Source of the DNA: SAR202 cluster bacterium bin90
Lineage (GTDB): Bacteria; Chloroflexota; Dehalococcoidia; Lucifugimonadales; JADFKI01
Direction: 5' to 3'
Length of the DNA stretch: 49,627 bases
NCBI GenBank assembly: GCA_002238855.1
Contig: MPND01000027.1
Span: forward strand, 1 to 49,627
Below the pieces are notes generated by a model, which was not told the origin of the DNA, searched no databases, and saw only the letters and a program-made list of their open reading frames with translations. The translations under genes and the position numbers were made by a program. This document shows positions 16,754-25,159 of this stretch, one piece after another; position 1 is the first letter of the stretch; each line of letters begins with the position of its first letter.

Positions 16754-19198
16754 ATGGCAGAGAAGCAGAAGCTGGTGGTCGTGGGCAATGGCATGGCAGG
16801 GGCGCGGTTTGTGGAAGAGGTGCTGGCACTTGGCGGACAGGAGCAGTACGACATTACCGTGTTCGGCGAGGAGCCGTACGGGAACTACAACCGCATCCTG
16901 CTTTCGGGCGTACTTGCGGGCACTCACGACCCGAAGGACATATTCATCAACCCGCTGTCATGGTACGAGGAGAACAACATCACGCTGCACGCGGGAGTGC
17001 GCGTCATCGGCATCGACCGCAAGTCGAAGACGGCGTACGGCGCGGGAGGGCTGCTTGTGCCGTACGACAAGCTGGTGATTGCCACGGGCAGCTCGCCGTT
17101 CATTCCGATGATGGATGGGCTGTACCGGGATGACGGCGCATTCCGCGACGGCATATTCCCGTTCCGTACTTTGGACGACTGCACAGAGATGGTGGAGTAC
17201 GCCGCGGATGCGGGCAGGGCGACGGTCATCGGCGGCGGCTTGTTGGGACTGGAAGCGGCGCGCGGGCTGATGAACCGCGGGCTGGATGTGGATGTGGTGC
17301 ATCTGACGCCATACATCATGGATCAGCAGCTTGACGCATCTTCGGGCGACATGCTGAAGGTGCTGCTCGAGGATATGGGCGTGAAGTTCCACCTCGAAAA
17401 GATGACGACGAGCATTCATGGAAACGGCAAAGTTACGGGAATCGGCTTCCGCGATGGTGGCTCGCTGGACTGCGAGATGCTGGTGATTTCGGCAGGGATA
17501 CGGCCGAACATCGACCTTGCGCGGATGGCGGGGTTGAACATACGGCGCGGGATACTGGTGAACGATGACCTGTCGTGCCGCAATGACCGCGACATCTACG
17601 CTATCGGGGAGTGTGCGGAGCACCGCAATAAGACCTACGGGCTGGTCGCGCCGCTGTGGGACCAGGCGAGGACGCTGGCGGAGCGGCTGACCGTGGAGAA
17701 GTCCACATCGACCTATACGGGGTCGAAGACATCGACGAAACTGAAGGTGATGGGGGTGGAGCTTGCGGTGGCGGGCGACAAGGAGCCGATGAACGACGAG
17801 GACGAGGTAGTGTCGTACGTGGAGCCGAATCGCGGGGTGTACAAGAAGGTGATCATCCGTGACGGCAAGGTCGCGGGGGCAATACTGCTGGGCGACGGGT
17901 TCACCGCGCCGCGCCTGCTGCAGGCGTTCGACCGGGGCGAAGTGCTGCCGCAGAACCGGGCCGAGCTGCTGTTCCCACTGGCGGCGGATGGTGGACCCGC
18001 GGTGGATGTGGAGGACATGCCGGACGATGCACAAGTGTGCAACTGCAACGGCGTGTCGAAGGGGAAGATCATCGCGGCGGTGGACGGGGGATGCCGCAGC
18101 CTGAAGGCTGTGTGCGACGCGACTAAGGCGGGCACGGGGTGCGGGTCGTGCATTCCGCAGGTGCAGGCGGTGCTGGAGCTGGCTGCGGACGGGCTGGTGG
18201 CGGAGGACCCGTCGGAGCACTACTATGTGCCGGCGATACCGATGACTAAGGCGGAGCTCACGGCTGCTATCAGGCTGCAGGGGCTGCGGAGCGTGTCGGC
18301 GGCGCTGGAGACGCTGGCGGGCGGCAAGGAGGACGCGGCAAGCAAAATGGGATTGGCATCGCTGCTGAAGACAATATGGGCGGACGAATACGAGGATGAG
18401 CGTGATTCGCGCTTCATCAACGACCGGGTACACGCGAACATTCAGCGGGACGGGACGTTTAGCGTGGTGCCGCGCATATTTGGCGGAGTTACTTCGCCGG
18501 ACGAGCTGCGGCGGCTGGCGGATGTGGCGGGGAAGTACGAGGCGAAGATGGTGAAGATCACCGGCGGGCAGCGGATCGACCTGCTGGGGATACCGAAGAC
18601 GCACCTGCCTGATGTGTGGCGGGAGCTGAAGATGCCTTCGGGGCACGCGTACACGAAGGCGTTCCGCACTTGTAAGACGTGCGTGGGGACGGACTTCTGC
18701 CGGTACGGCGTGGGCGACAGCGTGAAGCTGGGCATCGAGATCGAAAAGCGGTTCCAGGGGGTGGAGTCGCCGCACAAGATGAAGCTCGCGGCGTCGGGCT
18801 GCCCTCGCAACTGCGCAGAGTCGACTACGAAGGACCTGGGCGTGGTCGCGATCGAGGGCGGCAAGTGGGAGATTTACATCGGCGGCGCGGCGGGATCGCG
18901 GGTGCGAAAGGGCGATGTGCTTTGCATCGTCGATAGCCACGACGATGTGCTGAAGTTCATGGGGCGGTTCATGCAGTATTACCGCGAGAACGCGAAGTAT
19001 CTTGAGCGCACATACGGGTTCGTGGAGCGTGTGGGGATCGAGCATGTTAGGAGCGTGCTTCTGGATGACAGCGAGGGGATCTGCGAGCGGCTGGACGCGG
19101 ACATACAGGCGTCGGTGGATGCGTACAAGGACCCGTGGCTCGAGGCTGAGATTCCGGTGCATCCGAACCAGTTCGTGAGCGTTGCGGCGGGGAGTTAA
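16754..19198 (+). CDS. nirB: NAD(P)H nitrite reductase, large subunit
   Basis: 814 residues. FAD/NAD(P)H-binding region with VVGNGMAG at the N-terminus and VIGGGLLGLEAARGL at about 156-170, then the BFD-like [2Fe-2S] segment CNCNGVSKGKI...GTGCGSC at about 430-475, then the ferredoxin-sulfite/nitrite reductase repeats. The sirohaem/4Fe-4S ligands are visible as TCVGTDFC (C-x5-C) and SGCPRNC (C-x3-C). It reduces nitrite to ammonium with six electrons. It starts 54 bp after nasA with GGTAGAGGTCTGAA upstream, and nirD follows 60 bp later, so the three genes are probably one operon. Confidence 0.95.
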   Translation: MAEKQKLVVVGNGMAGARFVEEVLALGGQEQYDITVFGEEPYGNYNRILLSGVLAGTHDPKDIFINPLSWYEENNITLHAGVRVIGIDRKSKTAYGAGGLLVPYDKLVIATGSSPFIPMMDGLYRDDGAFRDGIFPFRTLDDCTEMVEYAADAGRATVIGGGLLGLEAARGLMNRGLDVDVVHLTPYIMDQQLDASSGDMLKVLLEDMGVKFHLEKMTTSIHGNGKVTGIGFRDGGSLDCEMLVISAGIRPNIDLARMAGLNIRRGILVNDDLSCRNDRDIYAIGECAEHRNKTYGLVAPLWDQARTLAERLTVEKSTSTYTGSKTSTKLKVMGVELAVAGDKEPMNDEDEVVSYVEPNRGVYKKVIIRDGKVAGAILLGDGFTAPRLLQAFDRGEVLPQNRAELLFPLAADGGPAVDVEDMPDDAQVCNCNGVSKGKIIAAVDGGCRSLKAVCDATKAGTGCGSCIPQVQAVLELAADGLVAEDPSEHYYVPAIPMTKAELTAAIRLQGLRSVSAALETLAGGKEDAASKMGLASLLKTIWADEYEDERDSRFINDRVHANIQRDGTFSVVPRIFGGVTSPDELRRLADVAGKYEAKMVKITGGQRIDLLGIPKTHLPDVWRELKMPSGHAYTKAFRTCKTCVGTDFCRYGVGDSVKLGIEIEKRFQGVESPHKMKLAASGCPRNCAESTTKDLGVVAIEGGKWEIYIGGAAGSRVRKGDVLCIVDSHDDVLKFMGRFMQYYRENAKYLERTYGFVERVGIEHVRSVLLDDSEGICERLDADIQASVDAYKDPWLEAEIPVHPNQFVSVAAGS

Positions 19199-19258
19199 CA
19201 GGATGTACAGGATTTTCTGTGTGTGGCTGACAGGATAGAAAGCATGCAAGGGATTGAT

Positions 19259-19600
19259 ATGATGAGTGTCTTGGAAGCGGCGCGCGGGCTAGCGTACAGT
19301 CTGGGGCCGGTGGAGCAGATACCGCTGGGCGAGGGGCGCGTGTTCGAAGTGGACGGGAGAAGCATAGCGGTGTTTCGGACACGGCAGGGCGAAGTGTTTG
19401 CGACGCAGGCGGCGTGCCCGCATCGCGAGGGGCCCCTGTGCGACGGTATCATCGGCGGAAGACAGGTTGTTTGCCCCCTTCATGCATACAAGTTCGACCT
19501 TGCGACGGGCAATCCTGTGGGGAACGACTGCGAGGCGCTGCGGACTTATGTGGTGTCGGTGAGCGAAAGCGGCGATATCCTGCTGTCTAGCCATGATTAA
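19259..19600 (+). CDS. nirD: Nitrite reductase small subunit, Rieske type
   Basis: 113 residues. A Rieske fold with cluster ligands in CPHREGP and CPLHAYKF (C-x-H...C-x2-H), the size of NirD. It pairs with NirB and transfers or tunes electron flow. ATG 19259 is chosen because AAGGGA lies 5-8 bases upstream; ATG 19244 and GTG 19223 are possible but have poorer ribosome sites. The N-terminal EAARGLAYSLGPVEQIPLGEG is the usual lead-in. Last gene before a 195-bp gap carrying the narK control region. Confidence 0.9.
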   Translation: MMSVLEAARGLAYSLGPVEQIPLGEGRVFEVDGRSIAVFRTRQGEVFATQAACPHREGPLCDGIIGGRQVVCPLHAYKFDLATGNPVGNDCEALRTYVVSVSESGDILLSSHD

Positions 19601-19701
19601 CGCTCCTACACGCGCATATTCAACACTGCCCCTATGCCCCTATATCTGTTCTTGAAATACTACTCAGAATTAACATCCCATTTACAGAATTTTCATATCC
19701 G

Positions 19702-19717
19702 TTTAACACGGGTGTAA
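19702..19717 (+). promoter_or_regulatory. Shared motif ahead of narK (candidate operator or promoter)
   Basis: TTTAACACGGGTGTAA, 78 bp upstream of the narK ATG. Core ACACGGGTGT is a perfect 4-bp inverted repeat around GG, extended to TTA...TAA. A copy with one mismatch precedes nasA (14515-14530). The upstream bases are also alike (TTTCATATCC here, TTCACATAG there). Confidence 0.5.
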
Positions 19718-19794
19718 CTGCGCTGTAAAAGCTACTCCATACCATAGTCTGCGTACGGTGAATCGTAACGAGCAGACTGGTTTGGAGGAGCAAC

Positions 19795-21165
19795 ATGAGT
19801 GCAAGCGGAACGGCCTTCGAGGACAGCAAAGCGAAGCGCATCAACCTGTTCAGTCTTAAGACCCCGCAGATGCGAGCGTTTCACCTGACATGGTTTGCGT
19901 TCTTCCTTGCGTTCTTCGGGTGGTTCGGGATTGCGCCGCTTATGGTGCTGGTGCGTGAGGACCTTCTACTAACGAAGGCGCAGATCGGCAACACCATCAT
20001 CGCGTCGGTTGCGATAACGATTATTGCACGGCTGGCTATCGGGTGGCTTTGCGACAGGATCGGGCCGCGCTACGCGTACAGCGGCTTGCTGGTATTTGGC
20101 TCCATTCCGGTGATGTGCATCGGCCTGGCGCAGAGCTACGAGTCATTTCTGCTGTTCCGTCTGGCGATTGGCGTTATCGGGGCATCTTTCGTCATCACGC
20201 AATACCACACATCGGTGATGTTCTCGTCGAATGTCGTTGGCACGGCGAACGCGACGACGGCGGGCTGGGGGAATATGGGCGGCGGCGTAACGCAGATGGT
20301 GATGCCGCTGGTGCTGGCGGGCGCGCTGATGTTCGGCGTTGGCGAGACTTTTGGGTGGCGGCTGGCGATGGTTGTGCCGGGCGTGGCACTGTTCCTGGTC
20401 GGAATCGCGTACTTCTTCCTGACGCAGGACGCGCCACTGGGCAACTACAAGGATCTGCGTGCGAAGGGGCTGATGCCACCGGCGTCGCAGGTGCGCGGGA
20501 CGTTCCTGATGGCGGCGAAGGACTATCGCGTGTGGGCGCTGTTCGTCATCTATGGCGCATGCTTCGGGGTGGAGCTGACCATCAACAATATCGCGGCGCT
20601 GTACTTCTATGACAGATTCGACCTCGACCTCAAGACGGCGGGGCTGATCGCGGGGTTGTTCGGCTTAATGAACCTATTCGCGCGCACTACGGGTGGAATG
20701 CTCGGCGACAAGTTCGGCATCAAGTTCGGGCTGAAAGGTCGCGTGATGTTCCTGGGGGTCGTGCTGTTGATAGAGGGCATCGCGCTGATGGTGTTCTCAC
20801 AGATGGCGACGCTGTTCCTTGCTGTGGGGGCGATGATAGTGTTCAGCCTGTTCGTGCAAATGTCGGAGGGCGCGACATTCTCTGTGGTGCCGTTCATCAA
20901 TCGCAAGGCGCTTGGCTCGGTGGCTGGCATCGTGGGAGCGGGTGGCAATGCGGGCGCGGTGGCGTTCGGCTTCCTGTTTCGGGCGGAGAATATCACATAC
21001 CAGGACGGGCTGCTGTTCGTGGGAGTGGCGGTGCTGCTGGCGTCGGCGCTGGTGTTCTTGGTGAGGTTCTCGCCGGAGACGGAGGCAGAGGAGCGGCGGA
21101 CGATGGAAGAAGCGCTGGCGGCAAGAAGGGCTGCGGCAGCTCCGGTTGCTGCGGCAGCAGATTAG
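19795..21165 (+). CDS. narK: Nitrate/nitrite transporter, MFS (NNP family)
   Basis: 456 residues with twelve predicted hydrophobic segments. The nitrate signature of the NNP family is visible as AGWGNMGGGVTQ in helix 5, with a second, weaker glycine-rich match (GIVGAGGNAGAVAFG) in helix 11. The conserved Arg in RLAIGVIGASF lies in helix 4. It imports nitrate for the adjacent NasA-NirBD pathway, possibly exchanging nitrite. GGAGGAGC just ahead of the ATG is an excellent ribosome site. The tail is Ala/Glu-rich and cytoplasmic. It has its own upstream copy of the nas motif, so it is probably a separate transcript within the same regulon. Confidence 0.93.
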   Translation: MSASGTAFEDSKAKRINLFSLKTPQMRAFHLTWFAFFLAFFGWFGIAPLMVLVREDLLLTKAQIGNTIIASVAITIIARLAIGWLCDRIGPRYAYSGLLVFGSIPVMCIGLAQSYESFLLFRLAIGVIGASFVITQYHTSVMFSSNVVGTANATTAGWGNMGGGVTQMVMPLVLAGALMFGVGETFGWRLAMVVPGVALFLVGIAYFFLTQDAPLGNYKDLRAKGLMPPASQVRGTFLMAAKDYRVWALFVIYGACFGVELTINNIAALYFYDRFDLDLKTAGLIAGLFGLMNLFARTTGGMLGDKFGIKFGLKGRVMFLGVVLLIEGIALMVFSQMATLFLAVGAMIVFSLFVQMSEGATFSVVPFINRKALGSVAGIVGAGGNAGAVAFGFLFRAENITYQDGLLFVGVAVLLASALVFLVRFSPETEAEERRTMEEALAARRAAAAPVAAAAD

Positions 21166-21210
21166 TGCCGAGTTCGCTGTTTAATCTCACAGAAATCTGA
21201 AATCGCTAGG

Positions 21211-21256
21211 CACCCCAGCCTCTTACACTCGCGAAGCGAGGGTGAGAGGCTGGGTG
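21211..21256. terminator. Long GC-rich hairpin after narK
   Basis: Left arm CACCCCAGCCTCTTACACTCGC, loop GAA, right arm GCGAGGGTGAGAGGCTGGGTG: about 19 pairs with two mismatches and one bulge. It starts 45 bp after the narK stop. No T-run follows on either strand, so it may be a factor-dependent terminator, an mRNA-stabilising hairpin or a small palindromic repeat. Confidence 0.5.
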
Positions 21257-21325
21257 TTGGGTGATGCGGGACATGCGGTGCATGTTCATTTCATAGGAAC
21301 CTGTTGTGAATATCGCGCCTCTATA

Positions 21326-21721
21326 TTAGAGCCTGTCCATGACCTTTTCAGTATTAGGACTGCAGAGGCGAGACCCATTATTCGCAGACTGGTATCGCGC
21401 TTCCTCTCACAGTTCTTCCAGAGGCGCGGCACTTCTCCAGGCAGGCGAATGATCGCTCCACCGCCTATCGCCTCGGGAGCACCACGAAGGTGTGCAATCC
21501 GTTGCGTTTCACCACTACCTCCAAGGCTCCCAATATGCCTTGCACCTACTCAGCAAAGGGCTTCCGGTGTAACACCCTTCCGCCAACCCGTTCTGCACTT
21601 CACTGAGGCCGTCCCGCTCACACCGTTGCCGGAAAAACCTGTAGCGATTGCGCCAATTTGGAAAGGCCAGGACAGACGGCGGGTCATGCAGCCTATACGG
21701 CGCAGGAGTTCGATGCCTTAA
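21326..21721 (-). mobile_element. IS5-family transposase remnant
   Basis: Minus-strand translation gives an N-terminal piece, FPNWRNRYRFFRQRCERDGL, typical of the IS5 'xxWxxVYxxFRRWxxxG' segment. After a gap comes the C-terminal piece FVVLPRR, a TAG where IS5 has Trp, then AVERSFACLEKCR, then after a frameshift RLWKNCERKRDTSLRIMGLASAVLILKR. The middle DDE domain is missing, and there are stops and a frameshift. It is a dead element. I could not define its terminal inverted repeats. It abuts the truncated XRE gene. Confidence 0.6.
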
Positions 21722-21722
21722 C

Positions 21723-21956
21723 TTACCTCTCCCAATAGGACATAATGCTCACACTAACATTCAACTGCCTGGCAATGTCTGTTTGTGTCAGGCCAAAGGC
21801 TTTTCTTCTCTGCTTAATCTCACTGCCGAGCTCGGCTGCAGTAAGAAATTCCAACCGTTCGTCCACAATGGAAATGACAAAGTTTCGTATGTCGTAAGGA
21901 ATTTCACCCTCAATCGCAAACTCCACTTCTATCAGTCCCAATGGGGGAAAACTCAC
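21723..21956 (-). pseudogene. XRE-type HTH protein cut at its C-terminus
   Basis: 77 residues. The first half (GLIEVEFAIEGEIPYDIRNFVISIVDERLEFL) is not recognised. The second, EIKQRRKAFGLTQTDIARQLN and SVSIMSYWER, is a Cro/CI helix-turn-helix that stops exactly where such domains normally continue with G(K/R). The stop at 21723-21725 coincides with the edge of the IS5 remnant, so the gene was probably truncated by that insertion. The recognition helix is complete, so residual DNA binding is conceivable. Confidence 0.5.
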
Positions 21957-22344
21957 TGGTCAGGGAAACGGAAAAGCCTTATGAAATGTCGTCATCGGAC
22001 AGATTAAAGAGAATTGCAATCTCCAGCCATGTGGCATGAGAAAAGGATGGCCACTTGTCCCTATTCCATAATCCGGTTTGCGAGGGGTAATTGGAGCTGA
22101 TTCAAGCTTGGCATAAGGAGTGGTGAAAGGAAGTCGGCAGACTCCAACCACTACATAATAGACTGCTTCACGGTATTCAATATAGTCCCACTTTCTCCAC
22201 CAGCACCAAATCGTTAGCCTTCTCTGATAATCCCCACACTCACTTGGAACAGACTGTCATCGTCATTTCCGGGCACTTCCACGACATTAAACAAGTAAGG
22301 GACACCTGCTTACCTCGTGGCAACGCACTCGTTGGATCTGGAAC
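21957..22344. other. Intergenic, no gene seen
   Basis: 388 bp between the truncated XRE frame and the PfkB gene end. No frame has protein-like composition, and no hairpin with a T-run was found. Confidence 0.4.
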
Positions 22345-23301
22345 CTAGCTAGTGAGATCTGTTGAGGACAGCGATTCTGCAAGCTTGTTCACTTCCGCTT
22401 GCGGGAATGCCTTAGGTCCGACCACGGAGCACTTGAGGGAGGCCGCCGCGACAGCGAACCTCAGTGATCCCTCAAGATCACTTCCGTTCAACCTGCTGTT
22501 TATGAAGGCGGATGAAAATGTGGCACCTGCACCACAGGTATCGGCAATGTCCAGGCTAGGCGCCTCAACATGAATGATATTGTCATCTTCCAGGCCGACT
22601 GCTCCACCAGAGGCAAGAGTAACGATAGCGGTAGGAACACCGCTCTCGGCGAGCAGCCGTGCCACTCCAAGCGCATCTCCTCCTAGCTGGGATTCGTCTG
22701 TGACCGCCTGGCATATCGTGGCGTATGGTGCGAGAGACCTGAGCGCTTCTTCGTCCTGATGACCGTGCTCGATGTTGAGATACACTGGAACGCCGAGCTC
22801 GTTCGCGCAGTGCATCGCGCGTATTATATGCGGCGCGTCGTACCAGTCCACATAGAGCATACTCGCGTCCTGCAATGGGGACAGGTCGGCATCGTCCAGC
22901 GTCGCGAGCACTTCAGGGTGGCGGTTCCAGAAGTAAGTCCGTCCGCCTTTGGAGTCGGAGATGTTCACCTCGAAAGGGGTTCTGATGTCCTCCCTCATTT
23001 CGAAATTGCCTCTGACTCCCATCTTATTGAGCATGTCGATGGCCTTGCGACCCGCATCATCTTCGCCCAGTGCGCTTCCTATAAGTTCAGCCTCGACTCC
23101 GAATCCTGCGAGAAGCCCAGCCACGATGGCAGCATCGTCCGAGACGAATTCTGCGCCGTCCGTCCAGACCGCGCCGGCGTTCCAGTTTGGCATCTCGTCA
23201 ACGACCAGGACTCTTGCTGGCGTTACCATTCCGAAACAGACGACTTTTCCCGTCCTTTCGCCTTCTCGATTTTCTTGGCTATGTATTACGCTCGTGTTCA
23301 T
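22345..23301 (-). CDS. PfkB-family sugar kinase-like protein lacking the catalytic Asp
   Basis: 318 residues with a ribokinase fold: an early VVCFGMVTPARVLVVDEMP strand, GLLAGFGVEAELIGSALGEDDAG, and the C-terminal signature DTCGAGATFSSAF at 254-265. In active PfkB kinases this reads DTxGAGDxF and the Asp is the base that activates the sugar hydroxyl. Here it is Ala260 (codon GCC instead of GAC). The anion-hole glycines remain, so nucleotide may still bind. The substrate is unknown; neighbours do not suggest one. It may be a non-catalytic homologue, a pseudoenzyme or a recent mutation. The ATG at 23301 has no strong ribosome site. Confidence 0.85.
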   Translation of the reverse strand: MNTSVIHSQENREGERTGKVVCFGMVTPARVLVVDEMPNWNAGAVWTDGAEFVSDDAAIVAGLLAGFGVEAELIGSALGEDDAGRKAIDMLNKMGVRGNFEMREDIRTPFEVNISDSKGGRTYFWNRHPEVLATLDDADLSPLQDASMLYVDWYDAPHIIRAMHCANELGVPVYLNIEHGHQDEEALRSLAPYATICQAVTDESQLGGDALGVARLLAESGVPTAIVTLASGGAVGLEDDNIIHVEAPSLDIADTCGAGATFSSAFINSRLNGSDLEGSLRFAVAAASLKCSVVGPKAFPQAEVNKLAESLSSTDLTS

Positions 23302-23587
23302 ATTGCAAGTGACTTCTTCCTGTAAACGTTAGATTGATAGGGATTATCATACCACTGTGGACTCTCAGCGGAGATGCAGGGAAGACCATCAACATTGGTT
23401 AGGGGTATCGCCATTCGGCGAACAAAACTCGACGGCCCTCTTAAACCAAAGTGAGAGGTTCACTCGCAGAATTGGGAAACCGCGGACGACACCCTCATTG
23501 GACTCTAAAGCCCGACCTTCCGAGCATACCTCTCCGACCCATCATTAGGAGTTCCGGAAGGTGCTGACGGTCGGTGCGACCACAGAC

Positions 23588-24982
23588 TTACAGCCGCAGG
23601 TCAAGACGAGGCTGCAACAGGCGTTCCGGCACTTCGTTCTCACGCATGAATTCCAACAGCAGCCGGTGAATGTCTCGAGCAATGTCCGTGTGCCTCCCTA
23701 TGACATTATCGAGCTGCCGAGGGTCGGAACTTAGATTGTATAGCTGCGAAACACCGGGGGCGGTGCTGTACAGCAGGCTCCAATCCCCCGAAGTGACAGT
23801 GGTGACGGGCGGGTCCTTGAGGTCGCGCAAGAAATTGTCCACCGATAATACCGGGTCGCCCGGATTGGCGAAGGGAAGACTGCTGACCACGAATTCTCGT
23901 CCGGAGGAGGAATTGTCACGGATAGCCGGCGCAAGTGATCTGCCCTGTACGAATTCTGGGATATCTAGGCCCAACAGATCGAGCACCGTGGGCATCACAT
24001 CGATCGCAGAACTTAGTCCGCCATATACGCCGGGGGTAGTCCCGGGAGCGCGAATCACAAGAGGCAGGTGAACGATCTCTTCGAAGAGCGGAGAATAGCT
24101 CCACTGCGATCCCCGTTCGTCGTAGGGCCGCAGCGTTCCGTCCGGGTACTTGTCCGAGCTCATTTTGCCGAACAGCCCGCCATGCTCCCCGAAATAGAAG
24201 CCGTGGTCTGTGGTAAAGATGATTATCGTCTCTTCGGCCAGACCCATGTTTTCAACCGACTTCAGCAGAAAGCCCAGCCACGTATCAACCATCGTAATCT
24301 CGCCGCAATAGCTTGCGTGGCCCTTCCGCATCTGCGCCTCTTCGTACCCGGGCACGTCATGCCAGTTGCCGTATAGCGGCAGCACCAGTTCGCCGTCGTA
24401 TTCCGGGTAGTAAAGCTCCGTGTAATATGGCGGTGCGTCCCAGGGCTCGTGCGGGTCCCAGGTGTCAACATACAGGAAGAAGTCCTCCTTATAGTGACGC
24501 TCCAGCCACTGGATGGCAGACATGAAGGTCTTGGGCGCATTCCTGTCCGATTCACTGCGCCACGCATCTCTAACGTCCAGCGCCTCGTGATGGTAGCTCG
24601 GCTCAGGAATCAGAGACCACAGAGTGTCCTGCCCAACATTCATGAAGAAGGACTGAAAGCCACGGTCATAGTTCATTCCGTCTCTAAGATAGTACGGAGT
24701 GTCCACCGAGGCAGCGGTGTGAATGCCGTGCCCTGCCAAAATCTCAGCCAGCGTGGTAACACCTGCAGGAAGTGGTTGCCATCCCATGAATGACATCGTC
24801 CAGCGTCCAGTCTGGTGATCCGCTCGCGTGGGCATAGTGGGAAAGCCGGCGGAATAGTGAGAGTCGAACCTGACTGCCCCCGCTGCCAGAGCGTCGATAG
24901 AGGGTGTATGAATCCACTGGTTGCCATAGGCGCCCACATGGTCCCTTCGGAAAGTATCGGAGACTATCCAGATGACGTTCAT
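23588..24982 (-). CDS. Sulfatase-like hydrolase with Thr in the nucleophile position
   Basis: 464 residues of the alkaline phosphatase/sulfatase superfamily: metal-binding VSDTFRRDHVGAYG at the N-terminus, WDPHEPWD in the middle and FTTDHGFYFGEHG for the second metal cluster. In formylglycine sulfatases the motif is C/S-x-P-x-R; here the aligned residues are T-M-P-T-R (in FPTMPTRADHQTGR). Formylglycine cannot form from Thr, so the enzyme is more likely a phosphodiesterase- or phosphonate-monoester-hydrolase-like enzyme using Thr. ATG 24982 (MNVIWIVSD) is chosen because AAAGGAG precedes it; ATG 24997 lies upstream of that ribosome site. No signal peptide, so cytoplasmic. Confidence 0.85.
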   Translation of the reverse strand: MNVIWIVSDTFRRDHVGAYGNQWIHTPSIDALAAGAVRFDSHYSAGFPTMPTRADHQTGRWTMSFMGWQPLPAGVTTLAEILAGHGIHTAASVDTPYYLRDGMNYDRGFQSFFMNVGQDTLWSLIPEPSYHHEALDVRDAWRSESDRNAPKTFMSAIQWLERHYKEDFFLYVDTWDPHEPWDAPPYYTELYYPEYDGELVLPLYGNWHDVPGYEEAQMRKGHASYCGEITMVDTWLGFLLKSVENMGLAEETIIIFTTDHGFYFGEHGGLFGKMSSDKYPDGTLRPYDERGSQWSYSPLFEEIVHLPLVIRAPGTTPGVYGGLSSAIDVMPTVLDLLGLDIPEFVQGRSLAPAIRDNSSSGREFVVSSLPFANPGDPVLSVDNFLRDLKDPPVTTVTSGDWSLLYSTAPGVSQLYNLSSDPRQLDNVIGRHTDIARDIHRLLLEFMRENEVPERLLQPRLDLRL

Positions 24983-25159
24983 CCACGCTCCTTTCAATCA
25001 CAACTTGGCAGGATAAATATAACACGGCATTGTTGCAGTGAAAATGTGCCAATGTCGACCGCGCAGAGGTGGCGTTGGAGGAGGCCAGCAGATAACTCCC
25101 GACTGACAACCAGACATCCAACCACAGTCGTCACCCCTGCGCCACCTAAACAGTCGTCC

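Noticed and set aside
16958..19249. 763-codon open frame on the minus strand across nirB
   Set aside because: It is a shadow of the G+C-rich nirB gene; its His/Arg/Pro-rich composition has no family features.
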